A stretch of DNA of 64,000 nucleotides from Microvirga ossetica (GTDB taxonomy: Bacteria > Pseudomonadota > Alphaproteobacteria > Rhizobiales > Beijerinckiaceae), in contig NZ_CP016616.1 of NCBI RefSeq assembly GCF_002741015.1, positions 5,110,501 to 5,174,500 on the forward strand. The letters are read 5' to 3'. The stretch's first letter is position 1. Each line of letters starts with the position of its first letter. Of the stretch, positions 23,976 through 32,760 are shown piece after piece. The translations under genes and the position numbers were made by a program. A model generated the notes under the pieces. That model was not told the DNA's origin and ran no database searches. It saw nothing but the letters and a program-made list of their open reading frames with translations.

Positions 23976-26309
23976 TCACTCGCCATGGAAGGTCCGGCTG
24001 ATGACGTCCATCTGCTGCTCCCGGGTAAGGCGGACGAAATTGACCGCATAGCCCGAAACCCGGATCGTCAATTGCGGGTACTTGTCCGGATGTTCCATGG
24101 CATCAATCAGAGTATCGCGGTTGAGGACGTTGAGGTTCATGTGGAACCCACCTTGGCCGCAATAGGTGTCGAGCACCTTCACCGCCTGTTTGATCTTTTC
24201 GCCTTGATCCTGTCGATTGAAGCTCGGCGTGATCGACACGGTGTAGCTGATGCCATCCTGCGCATCCGCATAAGGCAGCTTGGCGACCGACAGGCACGAG
24301 GCGAGCCATCCATGGCTGTCGCGGCCATGCATCGGATTGGCGCCCGGGGCAAAGGGCTCACCGGCCTTGCGCCCGTCCGGCGTGTCGCCCGTGTTCCTGC
24401 CATAGACGACATTGCTCGTGATGGTCAGCACCGACTGCGTATGGACTGCATTCCGGTAGGTCGGGTGCTTGCGGATCTTCTTCATGAAGGTGGAGACGAG
24501 GTCGGCCGCAATGCTGTCGACGCGGTCGTCGTTGTTGCCGTATTGCGGAAAGTCGCCCGTGATCTCATAATTGACGATCAGTCCGTCTTCACGGCGGATC
24601 GGCTTGACCTGCGCATGCTTGATCGCAGACAGGCTGTCGGCAATCACCGACAGACCCGCAATGCCGAACGCCATCGTGCGCAGGATCTGCTGGTCGTGGA
24701 GCGCCATTTCCAGGCGTTCGTAGTAATACTTGTCATGCATGTAGTGGATGCAGTTCATCGCGTGGACATAGGTCCGCGCCAGCCACTCCATCATGAAGTC
24801 GAACTTCGTCATGACGTCATCGAATTCGAGAACGTCGCCGGTTACGGGCGCCGTCGCCGGGCCGATCTGATCGCCGCTCACCTCGTCCCGCCCGCCATTG
24901 ATGGCATAGAGAAGACATTTGGCGAGATTGACGCGGGCGCCGAAGAACTGCATCTGGTTGCCGATGCGCATGGCCGAGACACAGCAGGCGATGCCGTAAT
25001 CGTCACCCCAATAGGGGCGCATGAGATCGTCGTTCTCGTATTGAATGGAGGACGTCTCGGCCGAAACCTTGATGCAGTAGCGCTTGAAGCCGTCAGGGAG
25101 CTGCTTCGACCATAGCACCGTTATGTTGGGCTCCGGCGCCGGGCCGAGATTGGTTAGCGTGTGCAGCATGCGGAAACTGGTCCGGGTGACCAGGGGACGG
25201 CCGTTGAGATCCATGCCGCCGACGCATTCCGTGGCCCAGTAGGGATCGCCCGAGAACAAGGCATCGTAGTCGGGCGTGCGCAGGAATCGGACGATGCGCA
25301 GCTTCTGGACGAGCTGGTCGATGAGCTCCTGGGCGCCTGCCTCATCGAGAGCGCCGCTCTCCAGGTCGCGCTCGATGTAGATATCGAGGAAGGACGAGAT
25401 GCGGCCGATGGACATGGCCGCGCCATTAGCCTCCTTGATGGCGCCGAGGTAGCCGAAATAGGTCCATTGCACCGCTTCACGGGCATTCGACGCCGGCTTT
25501 GTGATGTCGCAATCATAGCTCTTGGCCATGGTCGCCAGGTCGGCGAGCGCCCGCATCTGATCCGCCAGCTCTTCCCGCTCGCGGATGACGTCGTCCGTCG
25601 GCCATTTGGCGTCGAGGAGAACCCGCTCGGCACGTTTGGCCGCCAGCAGCCGGTCGGTTCCATACAGGGCCACGCGGCGATAGTCGCCGATGATCCGCCC
25701 CCGGCCGTAGGCATCCGGCAGACCGGTGATGATATGGCTGCGCCGGCAGGCCATGATCTCCGGTGTATAGGCGTCGAAGACGCCTTCGTTGTGAGTCTTG
25801 CGATACTTAGTAAAGATGTCGTGCACGATGGGATCCGGCTCAAAGCCGGCCGCCTTCAGCCCGGACTCGACCATGCGCAACCCGCCATACGGCATGATCG
25901 CCCGACGGAACGGCGCATCGGTCTGGAGTCCGACGATCAGCTCGTTGTCGCGGTCGATGTATCCGGGCTGATGAGCGGTGAGCGAGGATGGTGTCTTGGC
26001 ATCGACGTCCAGAACACCTTTCCGGATTTCCTCCTTGAAGTAGGGCTGGAGCTTGTCCCATACGGCCTTTGTTCGCTCGCTGGGTTCCACGAGGAAGCTC
26101 TCGTCGCCATCGTAGGGCGTGACGTTGCGCTGAATGAAATCGCGAACGTCGACGGCGTGCTGCCAACGACCAGGTGCGAAACCTGTCCATTCGCTCATGG
26201 AATCCGTCGCTTCCGCTGCGTCTGCGGGAGGGGAGACTGCCCGACGATGTTTTGGCTCTTGCTTCGGGGAACCCGTGGACGTCTGAGCAGCAATGGCTTC
26301 ATCTGGCAT
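23976..26309 (-). CDS. pflB: Pyruvate formate-lyase (formate C-acetyltransferase)
   Basis: A 777-residue glycyl-radical enzyme splitting pyruvate plus CoA into formate and acetyl-CoA. The adjacent catalytic cysteines are at about 442-443 ([10 protein letters not shown]), and the radical glycine at about 753 (RVSGYAVNF). The N-terminal 36 residues precede the usual start ([12 protein letters not shown]). GGGAGGAGG lies five bases before the ATG, supporting the longer form. The enzyme is oxygen-sensitive once activated, and no YfiD-like repair protein is seen nearby. It sits between serine dehydratase and its activase. PFL is uncommon in this largely aerobic group, so acquisition by transfer is possible. 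Confidence 0.96.
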   Translation of the reverse strand: MPDEAIAAQTSTGSPKQEPKHRRAVSPPADAAEATDSMSEWTGFAPGRWQHAVDVRDFIQRNVTPYDGDESFLVEPSERTKAVWDKLQPYFKEEIRKGVLDVDAKTPSSLTAHQPGYIDRDNELIVGLQTDAPFRRAIMPYGGLRMVESGLKAAGFEPDPIVHDIFTKYRKTHNEGVFDAYTPEIMACRRSHIITGLPDAYGRGRIIGDYRRVALYGTDRLLAAKRAERVLLDAKWPTDDVIREREELADQMRALADLATMAKSYDCDITKPASNAREAVQWTYFGYLGAIKEANGAAMSIGRISSFLDIYIERDLESGALDEAGAQELIDQLVQKLRIVRFLRTPDYDALFSGDPYWATECVGGMDLNGRPLVTRTSFRMLHTLTNLGPAPEPNITVLWSKQLPDGFKRYCIKVSAETSSIQYENDDLMRPYWGDDYGIACCVSAMRIGNQMQFFGARVNLAKCLLYAINGGRDEVSGDQIGPATAPVTGDVLEFDDVMTKFDFMMEWLARTYVHAMNCIHYMHDKYYYERLEMALHDQQILRTMAFGIAGLSVIADSLSAIKHAQVKPIRREDGLIVNYEITGDFPQYGNNDDRVDSIAADLVSTFMKKIRKHPTYRNAVHTQSVLTITSNVVYGRNTGDTPDGRKAGEPFAPGANPMHGRDSHGWLASCLSVAKLPYADAQDGISYTVSITPSFNRQDQGEKIKQAVKVLDTYCGQGGFHMNLNVLNRDTLIDAMEHPDKYPQLTIRVSGYAVNFVRLTREQQMDVISRTFHGE

Positions 26310-26386
26310 GGCAGCCTCCTCCCATGAGAACCATGGGATATTGGTTCAACGCATCCTCGATCGCTCACCCTCACCGGCAGCGCTGC

Positions 26387-28030
26387 TCAGCAGAGAGTCA
26401 GGTTTTGCGCCAACCCTGCTTCGCTCGTCTCTTTGTACTTCGAGTTCATGTCTCGCGCGGTGTCGGCCAGCGTCTTGATCGTCGTGTCGAGATCGACCCG
26501 GTGCCGGCTTGCGATCTCATTGGTGGCAATCATCGCAGCGGTCCACGCCTTCACGGCACCGAAGGCGCAGCGCTCGATGCACGGCACCTGAACATAGCCC
26601 GCGACAGGATCGCAGGTCATGCCCAGATGATGCTCAAGAGCCGACTCGGCGGCATTCTCGATCACGCGCGGCGGGCTGTTCAGGACCTGCGTGATCAGCG
26701 CCGCGGTCATCGCCGATGCGACGCCGATCTCGGCCTGGCACCCGCCTTCCGCCGCCGCGAGCGTCGCGTTGTGCTTGCACAGATAGCCGACGGCCGCGCC
26801 AGCCAGAAGACCCTGCCGGATCTTGTCCATCGGCACCGCCCGGCCGCTCTGGGTCAGGGCATAGACGATGGCCGGCATCACCCCAGCCGATCCGCCGGTC
26901 GGCGCGGTGATAACCAGATGGCCGCGGGCATTCTCCTCTGAGGCGGCCAATGCGAAGGCCGAAACGAGCCCGATCGCCCGATCGCTCATATAGGTATCGT
27001 CCTGGGCACGCTCAAAGACAGTCGCAGCCTTGGATTGGAGCTTGATCGGCCCAGGAAGGACGTCGTCCTTGTAGGAAAGGCCGGTCTTCACCGTCGCGAT
27101 CATCGCGTTGGCGATCTTGTCCAGGAAGGCGTTGACTTGCTCCTCGGTCTTCCCGGAGACGGCTATCTCGTTCGCCATCACGACGTCGGCGATCGTGAGG
27201 TTGTTGTTCTCCGCGTGCTGCCGAAGTTCCTTCATCGTGGCGTAGGGATATTTCGGCTGTCCCTTCTTGGGCGGCTCGTAGCCCTTCCACTCGATGAAGC
27301 CGCCGCCAACCGAATAGTACTCCTGCTCATAGAGGACCTTGTCGCCCGCCATGAGCCTGCAGGTCATCATGTTCGGGTGTGCGAATTCGCCTTTCGGCGC
27401 ATCATAGATGACGTCGGCCAGGGATAGATCGAACGTCTTGCTTCCGAGCTTGACCGGATAGGTCTGCTGAGGCTTGGCGATCATCTCGTCGAGGAACATC
27501 GGGTCCACGGTGGCCGGTTCCTTGCCGACCAGGCCCGCCAGAGCGGCTCGTTCTGTCCCGTGGCCTTTCCCTGTTGCACTCAGGCTGCCAAAAAGATTGA
27601 CCTTGAGGCCCGTCGCCTGGGCCAGCTGGTCTGCCGGCAGCTTCGTGCAGCGCTGATAGAAATCGTATGTGATGCGCATCGGCCCGATCGTATGCGAGCT
27701 CGAGGGGCCGGGGCCGACCTTGTAGAACTCGTCCGCCACAGTCATGACCGGTCCCTTCGATGCCTTGACGACGTCGAGATCGGGCGAGAGGGCGGAACTC
27801 ATCTTGAGACCGGAATCGCCTCCCGCGGCCGCCTTGGCGGCTTGCTGAGCGCCAGCCTCCGTCGCGGCCTGCTGCGCGCGGGCCTCGGGGCTCCATGTCG
27901 TGCCGGTCATCACTGCCGCAGCGCCGATGGCGGCATTGCGCATGAGGAAGGCCCGGCGGTCGATCCCTGACGGCGCATCAGGTGTCTCTGGCGTGGCGGA
28001 GAGCGGCTCGTCCTTGCTGATGCTGGTCAT
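26387..28030 (-). CDS. sdaA: Iron-sulfur L-serine dehydratase with Tat-type leader
   Basis: A 547-residue enzyme converting L-serine to pyruvate and ammonia. The beta domain starts near residue 90 (EFYKVGPGPSSSHTIGPM) and the alpha domain contains ITAPTGGSAGVMPA. The [4Fe-4S] ligands are kept: Cys 431, 473 and 484, spaced 42 and 11 as I recall for the Legionella enzyme, and the last residue is Cys 547, matching the tail-in-mouth ligand. Unusually, residues 1-53 look like a Tat signal: IDRRAFLMR, a hydrophobic stretch, then EARAQQ. AGGAGG precedes the ATG. First gene of the pfl operon, it would supply pyruvate for PFL. Export would be odd for such an enzyme. Confidence 0.93.
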   Translation of the reverse strand: MTSISKDEPLSATPETPDAPSGIDRRAFLMRNAAIGAAAVMTGTTWSPEARAQQAATEAGAQQAAKAAAGGDSGLKMSSALSPDLDVVKASKGPVMTVADEFYKVGPGPSSSHTIGPMRITYDFYQRCTKLPADQLAQATGLKVNLFGSLSATGKGHGTERAALAGLVGKEPATVDPMFLDEMIAKPQQTYPVKLGSKTFDLSLADVIYDAPKGEFAHPNMMTCRLMAGDKVLYEQEYYSVGGGFIEWKGYEPPKKGQPKYPYATMKELRQHAENNNLTIADVVMANEIAVSGKTEEQVNAFLDKIANAMIATVKTGLSYKDDVLPGPIKLQSKAATVFERAQDDTYMSDRAIGLVSAFALAASEENARGHLVITAPTGGSAGVMPAIVYALTQSGRAVPMDKIRQGLLAGAAVGYLCKHNATLAAAEGGCQAEIGVASAMTAALITQVLNSPPRVIENAAESALEHHLGMTCDPVAGYVQVPCIERCAFGAVKAWTAAMIATNEIASRHRVDLDTTIKTLADTARDMNSKYKETSEAGLAQNLTLC

Positions 28031-28166
28031 AGGCGTATCCTCCTGTTGAGGGCCTAGGCACGATAGAAATTGGAGACGTCCCCGTTATCATCTCAAGACG
28101 AGACGGAGGGGGTGTCGTCTCTCGCGCCCTGCCTTTTGGTGTCATTCTAATCAAGCCGTAAGCCTC

Positions 28167-28200
28167 CGCTTGATAGGAGGGGACAATCCCTTGACAGTTT
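28167..28200 (-). promoter_or_regulatory. 34-bp AraC-type element, copy 5 (upstream of serine dehydratase-pfl)
   Basis: On the minus strand: AAACTGTCAAG, GGATTGTCCCC, then CCTATCAAGCG, half-sites 21 bp apart. TAGAAT, the best -10 match of the set, starts 18 bp after TCAAGC (28144-28149). It lies 137 bp before the serine dehydratase ATG. A further GGCTTGATT occurs just downstream. Confidence 0.75.
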
Positions 28201-28386
28201 GAGCCATTCTAGTCGGGTAGGGGTGATGAGGCGGCAAGCCTCGACCGGGTCACTTCCCGGATCCGGACCCCCATCGTCTGGCTGATTGAGGAGCGCAACT
28301 TCTCACGCGATCTCTCAGCACCGCTCGACGGCGTCGGAAGCGCACTGGCCACGCCGTGGAATGACCGCCCGGTCACCTGTCGGCCC

Positions 28387-28420
28387 AAACTGTCAAGCAA
28401 TTGTCCCCGCCGATCAAGCA
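28387..28420 (+). promoter_or_regulatory. 34-bp AraC-type element, copy 6 (upstream of CAX antiporter)
   Basis: AAACTGTCAAG, CAATTGTCCCC, then GCCGATCAAGCA, half-sites 21 bp apart. TAGGGT starts 18 bp after TCAAGC at 28438-28443. It lies 152 bp before the ATG of the interrupted cation antiporter gene. Confidence 0.72.
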
Positions 28421-28571
28421 CAAGCATGCGGCCGGGATAGGGTCGGGCCGAGAGGAAGTGAGAAAGGCTGCCCGGTGCTCGACCGGCGGGGTTTGCCACT
28501 CCACAAGAACCGACGGCGGCGATGAACGGAACCCTCAGGCTCACACGCGGGAAATCCATGGGGACGAGATC

Positions 28572-29198
28572 ATGACGGACAAGCCATATCCCGACAGGCG
28601 CGCAGGGGCTGGTTTATCTCTGCTCAGGCCCTCCCTACTATGGCTTCTGATCCTCGCGCCCATCGCGGCGTTTCTCGATCACGCCGACACTCTTCCGGCA
28701 GGAGTAATCTTTTTCTGCGCTGCGCTCGCGATCGTGCCGTTCGCGAAGCTCATCGTCCAGGGGACCGAGCAGGTCGCCGTGCACACGGGTGCAACGATCG
28801 GAGGTCTTCTCAACGCCACCTTCGGCAATCTCCCGGAACTGATCATTACCATGGCTGCCCTGCGGGCGGGCCTGCTGGAGATGGTGCGCGCCTCGATCGT
28901 TGGTGCGTTGCTTGCCAATCTTCTGATGGCTCTCGGTTTCTCCTTTTTACTCGGCGGCCTGCGCCACCACAGCCAGGACTACAACCCGAACGCGGTACGG
29001 GCTTACTCGTCCACCATGGTGCTGGCTTGGATCAGCTTGGCGCTCCCGAGCGCGTTTCATCGCGCCCTGGACTCGGAACCCTACCTTGGCGTGCACGCTA
29101 CCTTGGACCTGATCGTGGCAGTCGTCCTGCTGGGTCTCTACGGGCTTTTCCTGCTCTATTCTCTAAGCTCGACTTTGGCCAATTTCGCGGGCCAGTAG
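28572..29198 (+). pseudogene. CAX-type Ca2+/H+ antiporter, 5' part (split by IS701 element)
   Basis: The N-terminal half of a CaCA/CAX cation:proton antiporter. It has about six membrane segments and the first alpha repeat with the family motif GLLNATFGNLPELIITM near residues 90-106. True antiporter sequence ends at LLYSL (codon ending 29165); the last ten codons come from the insertion sequence. The 3' part resumes at 31287. Joining across the target duplication restores LLYSLRTHPEMF in frame, so the gene was intact before insertion. Whether two half-proteins can still assemble is unknown. A 34-bp AraC-type element drives it. Confidence 0.9.
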
Positions 29199-29210
29199 GC
29201 CACCTGCGGG

Positions 29211-29870
29211 TCAGTCCGGATCGGCAAATCTCACAAGGCTCATGAGCGCGTCCATTACGGCAATCCGATAGATTGCGGTAGCAAACCGGCGATCATTGGC
29301 AATTGCGTCGGCATCGCCATGCACGCGCTCCAGCATGGTGTCGAACACCTCCTCCATCATCTCCACATCCACCGGCACGACAACCCCACACGTCATCGCA
29401 AAGGCCTCCGGAGTACTCAGCCGCATCGCCAGCGATGTGCCAGGATGAGCCGTCTGCTCCAGATGCTCATCGACCAGCCAAACCTCTTCCTGGCGCATGA
29501 GATCCAGCACCACCAAGCCGGCCGTCTCGTGGCGACGCTCAACCCGCCAGACCGAGAAGCGGGCCCGCAGCAGAGCCTGCAGCATCACGTCCTCATCCGA
29601 GCCGGGCACCACGACAGCGTTGCGGGTATAGCGGTCCATCCCGCGCGAGCGGCCCGGCGGGGCGGTGTAGAGAGCCAGGTCGTAGGCCAACGTCACCTCG
29701 TCCAGGCTCTCGGCCACCAGCATCTTGCCAGCCGTGAGCCCCAGCCGGCGCGCCTGCTCCATCAGGGCCGAATCCGGTACGCAGCGAAGAGCCTCGTTGT
29801 GATGGTGGGTGCTGATCGCGCGGAGATGACGATAGCGCGTCAGGATCTCGGTCCGACCCATTTCGGCCAT
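29211..29870 (-). CDS. Passenger protein of the IS701-type element, unknown function
   Basis: A 219-residue protein that I do not recognise. No signal peptide or membrane helix is visible. It has a His/Arg-rich N-terminus (RYRHLRAISTHHHNEALRC), a central alpha/beta stretch, and an acidic helical part (VEMMEEVFDTMLERVHGDADAIAND). GGGAGG lies five bases before the ATG. It is divergent from the transposase with only 45 bases between, which include the inverted repeat CAGGCTC-TT-GAGCCTG (29881-29896). Lying within the terminal repeats, it moves with the element; it may regulate or assist transposition, or be cargo. Confidence 0.75.
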   Translation of the reverse strand: MAEMGRTEILTRYRHLRAISTHHHNEALRCVPDSALMEQARRLGLTAGKMLVAESLDEVTLAYDLALYTAPPGRSRGMDRYTRNAVVVPGSDEDVMLQALLRARFSVWRVERRHETAGLVVLDLMRQEEVWLVDEHLEQTAHPGTSLAMRLSTPEAFAMTCGVVVPVDVEMMEEVFDTMLERVHGDADAIANDRRFATAIYRIAVMDALMSLVRFADPD

Positions 29871-29915
29871 GGCGACCTCCCAGGCTCTTGAGCCTGATTG
29901 TGGGAGATCGTGGCC

Positions 29916-31271
29916 ATGCCCGTCCAGCCCCATGTTCCTGACCTCCTGTCCACCTGGCTGGCTCCGTTCCGGTCCGGCCTGACCGGACCAACCTTCCGCC
30001 ATGCCCTTGTGCTCGTCCTGGGGGCTCTTCTCACCCCGGGCCGTCGCACCGTCACGGCCATGCTCACCGTTGTTGGCCTCGCCCGCACCCGCAGCTTCAC
30101 GAACTATCACCGTGTGCTCAACCGCAACCAGTGGTCCAGCCGCGAGGTGGCGCGCCGTCTGCTCGGCCTGCTGGTGGCAGCTTTTGTGCCGACCGGGCCA
30201 GTGGTGATTGGCCTGGATGACACCCTTGAGCGTCGCTGGGGTGCCCGGATCAGGGCCCGTGGCATCTACCGGGATCCGGTCCGCTCCTCCCATGGCCACT
30301 TCGTCAAAGCCTCGGGATTGCGCTGGCTGTCCATCATGATGCTCGCTCCCATCCCGTGGGCCGGTCGCGTGTGGGCCTTGCCCTTCCTGACGGTGCTGGC
30401 GCCCTCCGAGCGCTTCTCGCGTGAGCATCGCCAGCGTCACAAGGCGCTCACGGACTGGGCCCGACAAGCCCTTCTCCAGGTCGCCCGCTGGCTGCCGGAC
30501 CGGCGCCTCGTGGCAGTGGCTGATCAGAGCTACGCGGCGATTGAGCTGCTGAACGCGGTTCGGCATCGCCTGTGCATGATCACGCGCCTGCGCCTGGATG
30601 CGCGCCTGTTCACGCCGGCTCCGCGCCGTCGGCCCGGAACCCGAGGACGCCCTCGCGTTGTTGGTCAACGTCTTCCGAGCCTGGCCGAACGCCTGGCCAA
30701 TCCCAAGACGGCGTGGCGGCAGGTTTGGGTCGACGGCTGGTACGGCGGTGGCGAACGCCTGATTGAGTTCATCTCGGGCACGGCGATCTGGCACCATCCC
30801 GGCAAGCACGTGCCGATCCGCTATGTTCTGGTGCGGGACGTGGCCGGCCTCCTCAAGCCACAGGCGTTTCTGTGTACGGACCTGCAAGCCGATCCTCTTG
30901 AGATCGTGCGCTGGTTCGTGCGGCGCTGGAGCACCGAGGTGACCTTTGCCGAGGCTCGCAGACACCTGGGGATGGAGACGCAACGCCAATGGTCGGACAA
31001 GGCGATCGCCCGCACGACACCAGCCCTGCTGGGGCTGTTCTCGCTGGTCAGTCTCTGGACCGCTGACCCCGCCATTCGGCGCTTGGCTCGCCCGCAGTGT
31101 GCCGCTTGGTACAATAAGCGCACCATCACCTTCAGCGATGCTCTGGCGGCCGTCCGACGCTCGCTCTGGGCCGCCGCAGTTTCTGATGCGTCACGCCGGC
31201 CCGCCAACATGACAAAAGGCCAAATCGATGTTCTGAAGCGATTGACGGCGACACTCTGCTATCCAGCATAA
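29916..31271 (+). CDS. IS701 family transposase
   Basis: A 451-residue DDE transposase. The catalytic motifs visible are VVIGLDDTLERRWG (first Asp, about residue 93), the VAVADQSYAA region (second Asp, about 205), and WSTEVTFAEARRHLGMETQRQW with the conserved Glu (about 338). GGGAG lies nine bases before the ATG; a TTG six codons earlier is possible. The frame is complete, so the element may still be active. The stop lies 15 bases before the right end of the element. Confidence 0.9.
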   Translation: MPVQPHVPDLLSTWLAPFRSGLTGPTFRHALVLVLGALLTPGRRTVTAMLTVVGLARTRSFTNYHRVLNRNQWSSREVARRLLGLLVAAFVPTGPVVIGLDDTLERRWGARIRARGIYRDPVRSSHGHFVKASGLRWLSIMMLAPIPWAGRVWALPFLTVLAPSERFSREHRQRHKALTDWARQALLQVARWLPDRRLVAVADQSYAAIELLNAVRHRLCMITRLRLDARLFTPAPRRRPGTRGRPRVVGQRLPSLAERLANPKTAWRQVWVDGWYGGGERLIEFISGTAIWHHPGKHVPIRYVLVRDVAGLLKPQAFLCTDLQADPLEIVRWFVRRWSTEVTFAEARRHLGMETQRQWSDKAIARTTPALLGLFSLVSLWTADPAIRRLARPQCAAWYNKRTITFSDALAAVRRSLWAAAVSDASRRPANMTKGQIDVLKRLTATLCYPA

Positions 31272-31829
31272 ATGGCCAAAGTCGAGCTAAGAACCCATCC
31301 GGAAATGTTCGCTGAACTGAATACTCCTGCGATGCATGAGGAGGCCGGTGGGCATCCGAGTATCGCGCGTGGCGTTGCGACGTTACTCGTTGCGTCGCTG
31401 GGTGCGGCATGGATGAGCGAGATCCTTGTCGGCGCCGCCGAGCAGGCCGGGGAGTCGTTAGGCATGTCGCAGATGTTCATGGGCGTGATCGTGCTTGCGC
31501 TCGTCGGCGGTGCGGCCGAATCCGGATCGGCCATCGCCATGGGGCGGGCCAATCGGGTCGATCTCAGCATCGGCATCGCCATGGGAAGCTGCGTGCAGAT
31601 TGCCCTCTTCGTCGCTCCGATCCTGGTGCTGGTCGCCCCAGCCATGGGGCAGGCGCAGTTCCAACTGGTGTTCTCCCAGGCCGAGATGTGGATGCTGTTC
31701 GGGGCAGTCCTTCTGGGAGCGACCGTTGCCACAACCGGGCAATCCAACTGGTTCAAGGGCGTCCAACTCTTGGCGCTCTATCTCATCATCGCGGCCGTGC
31801 TTTACCTGATCCCTGCCGCCGCGCCTTAG
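31272..31829 (+). pseudogene. CAX-type Ca2+/H+ antiporter, 3' part
   Basis: The C-terminal half of the antiporter split at 29163. After RTHPEMFAELNTPAMHEE come about five membrane segments and the second alpha repeat with LVGGAAESGSAIAMG, the partner of the first-half motif. The insertion sequence's right end supplies an in-frame ATG (31272) and four codons, but no ribosome site, so translation as a separate piece is doubtful. The gene for a potassium-channel-like protein follows nine bases later and may have shared the operon. Confidence 0.88.
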
Positions 31830-31838
31830 AGAGGGACC

Positions 31839-32270
31839 ATGCTGCGACAGCTTCTCCTGGGCGGCGCCATCAGCCTGGGCAACATCGCGATCCACGCGGT
31901 CGTGATGGCGGTGGTCGTTAGCACCGCCCGCCACACGCTGGCCTGGAAACGACGCCGGTCCCAGTCCTGGCTCTCCGCCGTCATGGTCGCAACCGTCGGG
32001 GTCCTGCTGCTCGCGCATGTTGCCGAGGTGATCGCATGGTCGCTCGCTTATGCGATCTTAGGCGCGGCTCCTACCGAAGCGGACGTCCTGTACTTTGCTT
32101 TCGTCAACTACACGACCCTTGGCTACGGCGACGTCGTGCCGGTCGAGCGCTGGCGTCTGCTCGGCCCGATAACAGCCATGAACGGTGTGCTGCTCTTCGG
32201 CTGGTCGACAGCGGTCATCTTCGAGGTATTGAGGCAGGCTATGCGCAGCCGCGACGAGGGCCTCCAGTGA
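31839..32270 (+). CDS. Two-pore-helix potassium channel family protein
   Basis: A 143-residue inner-membrane protein with two N-terminal helices, a pore loop and a final helix. The selectivity filter is TTLGYGDVVP (about residues 88-97), the potassium-channel signature. No cytoplasmic RCK or cyclic-nucleotide domain is present. Being nine bases after the CAX gene, it was probably co-expressed with that antiporter before the IS701 insertion, suggesting joint ion or pH control; the insertion may now reduce its expression. Confidence 0.85.
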   Translation: MLRQLLLGGAISLGNIAIHAVVMAVVVSTARHTLAWKRRRSQSWLSAVMVATVGVLLLAHVAEVIAWSLAYAILGAAPTEADVLYFAFVNYTTLGYGDVVPVERWRLLGPITAMNGVLLFGWSTAVIFEVLRQAMRSRDEGLQ

Positions 32271-32760
32271 CGAGGCAACTTGGTGTCGCTTTGGATCATT
32301 CGCGGTCGGTGCGGATCAGAGTATCCTCGTCGCTGGACATCTCAGGATTGGGGTGAACTACCACTGAGCCTGATGAACCACGATTTCTCGCTTGGAAAGT
32401 CAGATTGTAGATTTGCTCGGACTACTCGGCTCCTCCGTAAAGGGTCTGGCGTCCGGGAACGACAGCCTTCGGCACATCCGAGACATTGCGCGTTTGTCAG
32501 CTCGCTAGTCCTAGTCGGATAATCCGAACGTCGAAGGCATGGTTCATGGAAGAGAGCAACACTTCCGATAACAGCGGGAGCGTTATATCTAGAGCTAATC
32601 TACTCCACTAATGGGACTTGTCGGAAGTATGGCTCCGCCGGCGAATGTGCTTGATAAGAGGCCAAGACACCCCCTCAAGGCGGGGTAACATACGCTCCCA
32701 ACAGCTTTGTTCTCAGAAGCTAGCCGGAAGCTACGACCCTGCTTCGCTATGGGTCGGCAG
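32271..32760. other. Gap with no recognisable gene before the uvrA fragment
   Basis: About 490 bases in which I find no credible coding region, RNA gene or 34-bp element. Composition is lower in GC than the flanks around 32380-32620. A short inverted pair CCCTGC (32738-32743) and GCAGGG (32757-32762) sits at the point where UvrA similarity begins. This looks like scar DNA left by a deletion or rearrangement. Confidence 0.4.

Larger units (their letters stand above)
28031..28571. other. Divergent control region between serine dehydratase-pfl and CAX genes
   Basis: A 541-base gap with no convincing gene. It carries two of the best 34-bp AraC-type elements pointing outward, one to each operon. 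The remainder between 28201 and 28386 shows no further copy. One activator could therefore switch on both divergent units. Confidence 0.6.
29168..31286 (+). mobile_element. IS701-type insertion sequence with passenger gene
   Basis: About 2.1 kb. The ends are inverted repeats: left CTCGACTTTGGCCAATTT, right (reverse complement) CTCGACTTTGGCCATTTA. The flanking direct repeat CTAAG occurs at 29163-29167 and 31287-31291, fitting the YTAR-type targets I recall for IS701. It carries a transposase and a divergent 219-residue gene. The exact edge is ambiguous by one base because the duplication ends G/C against the repeat. Confidence 0.9.

Noticed and set aside
28167..28420. FNR/FixK boxes as explanation for the TTG...TCAA pattern
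   Set aside because: An FNR-type site needs TTGAT-N4-ATCAA in 14 bp; here TTGTC and ATCAA span 17 bp and only one arm fits.
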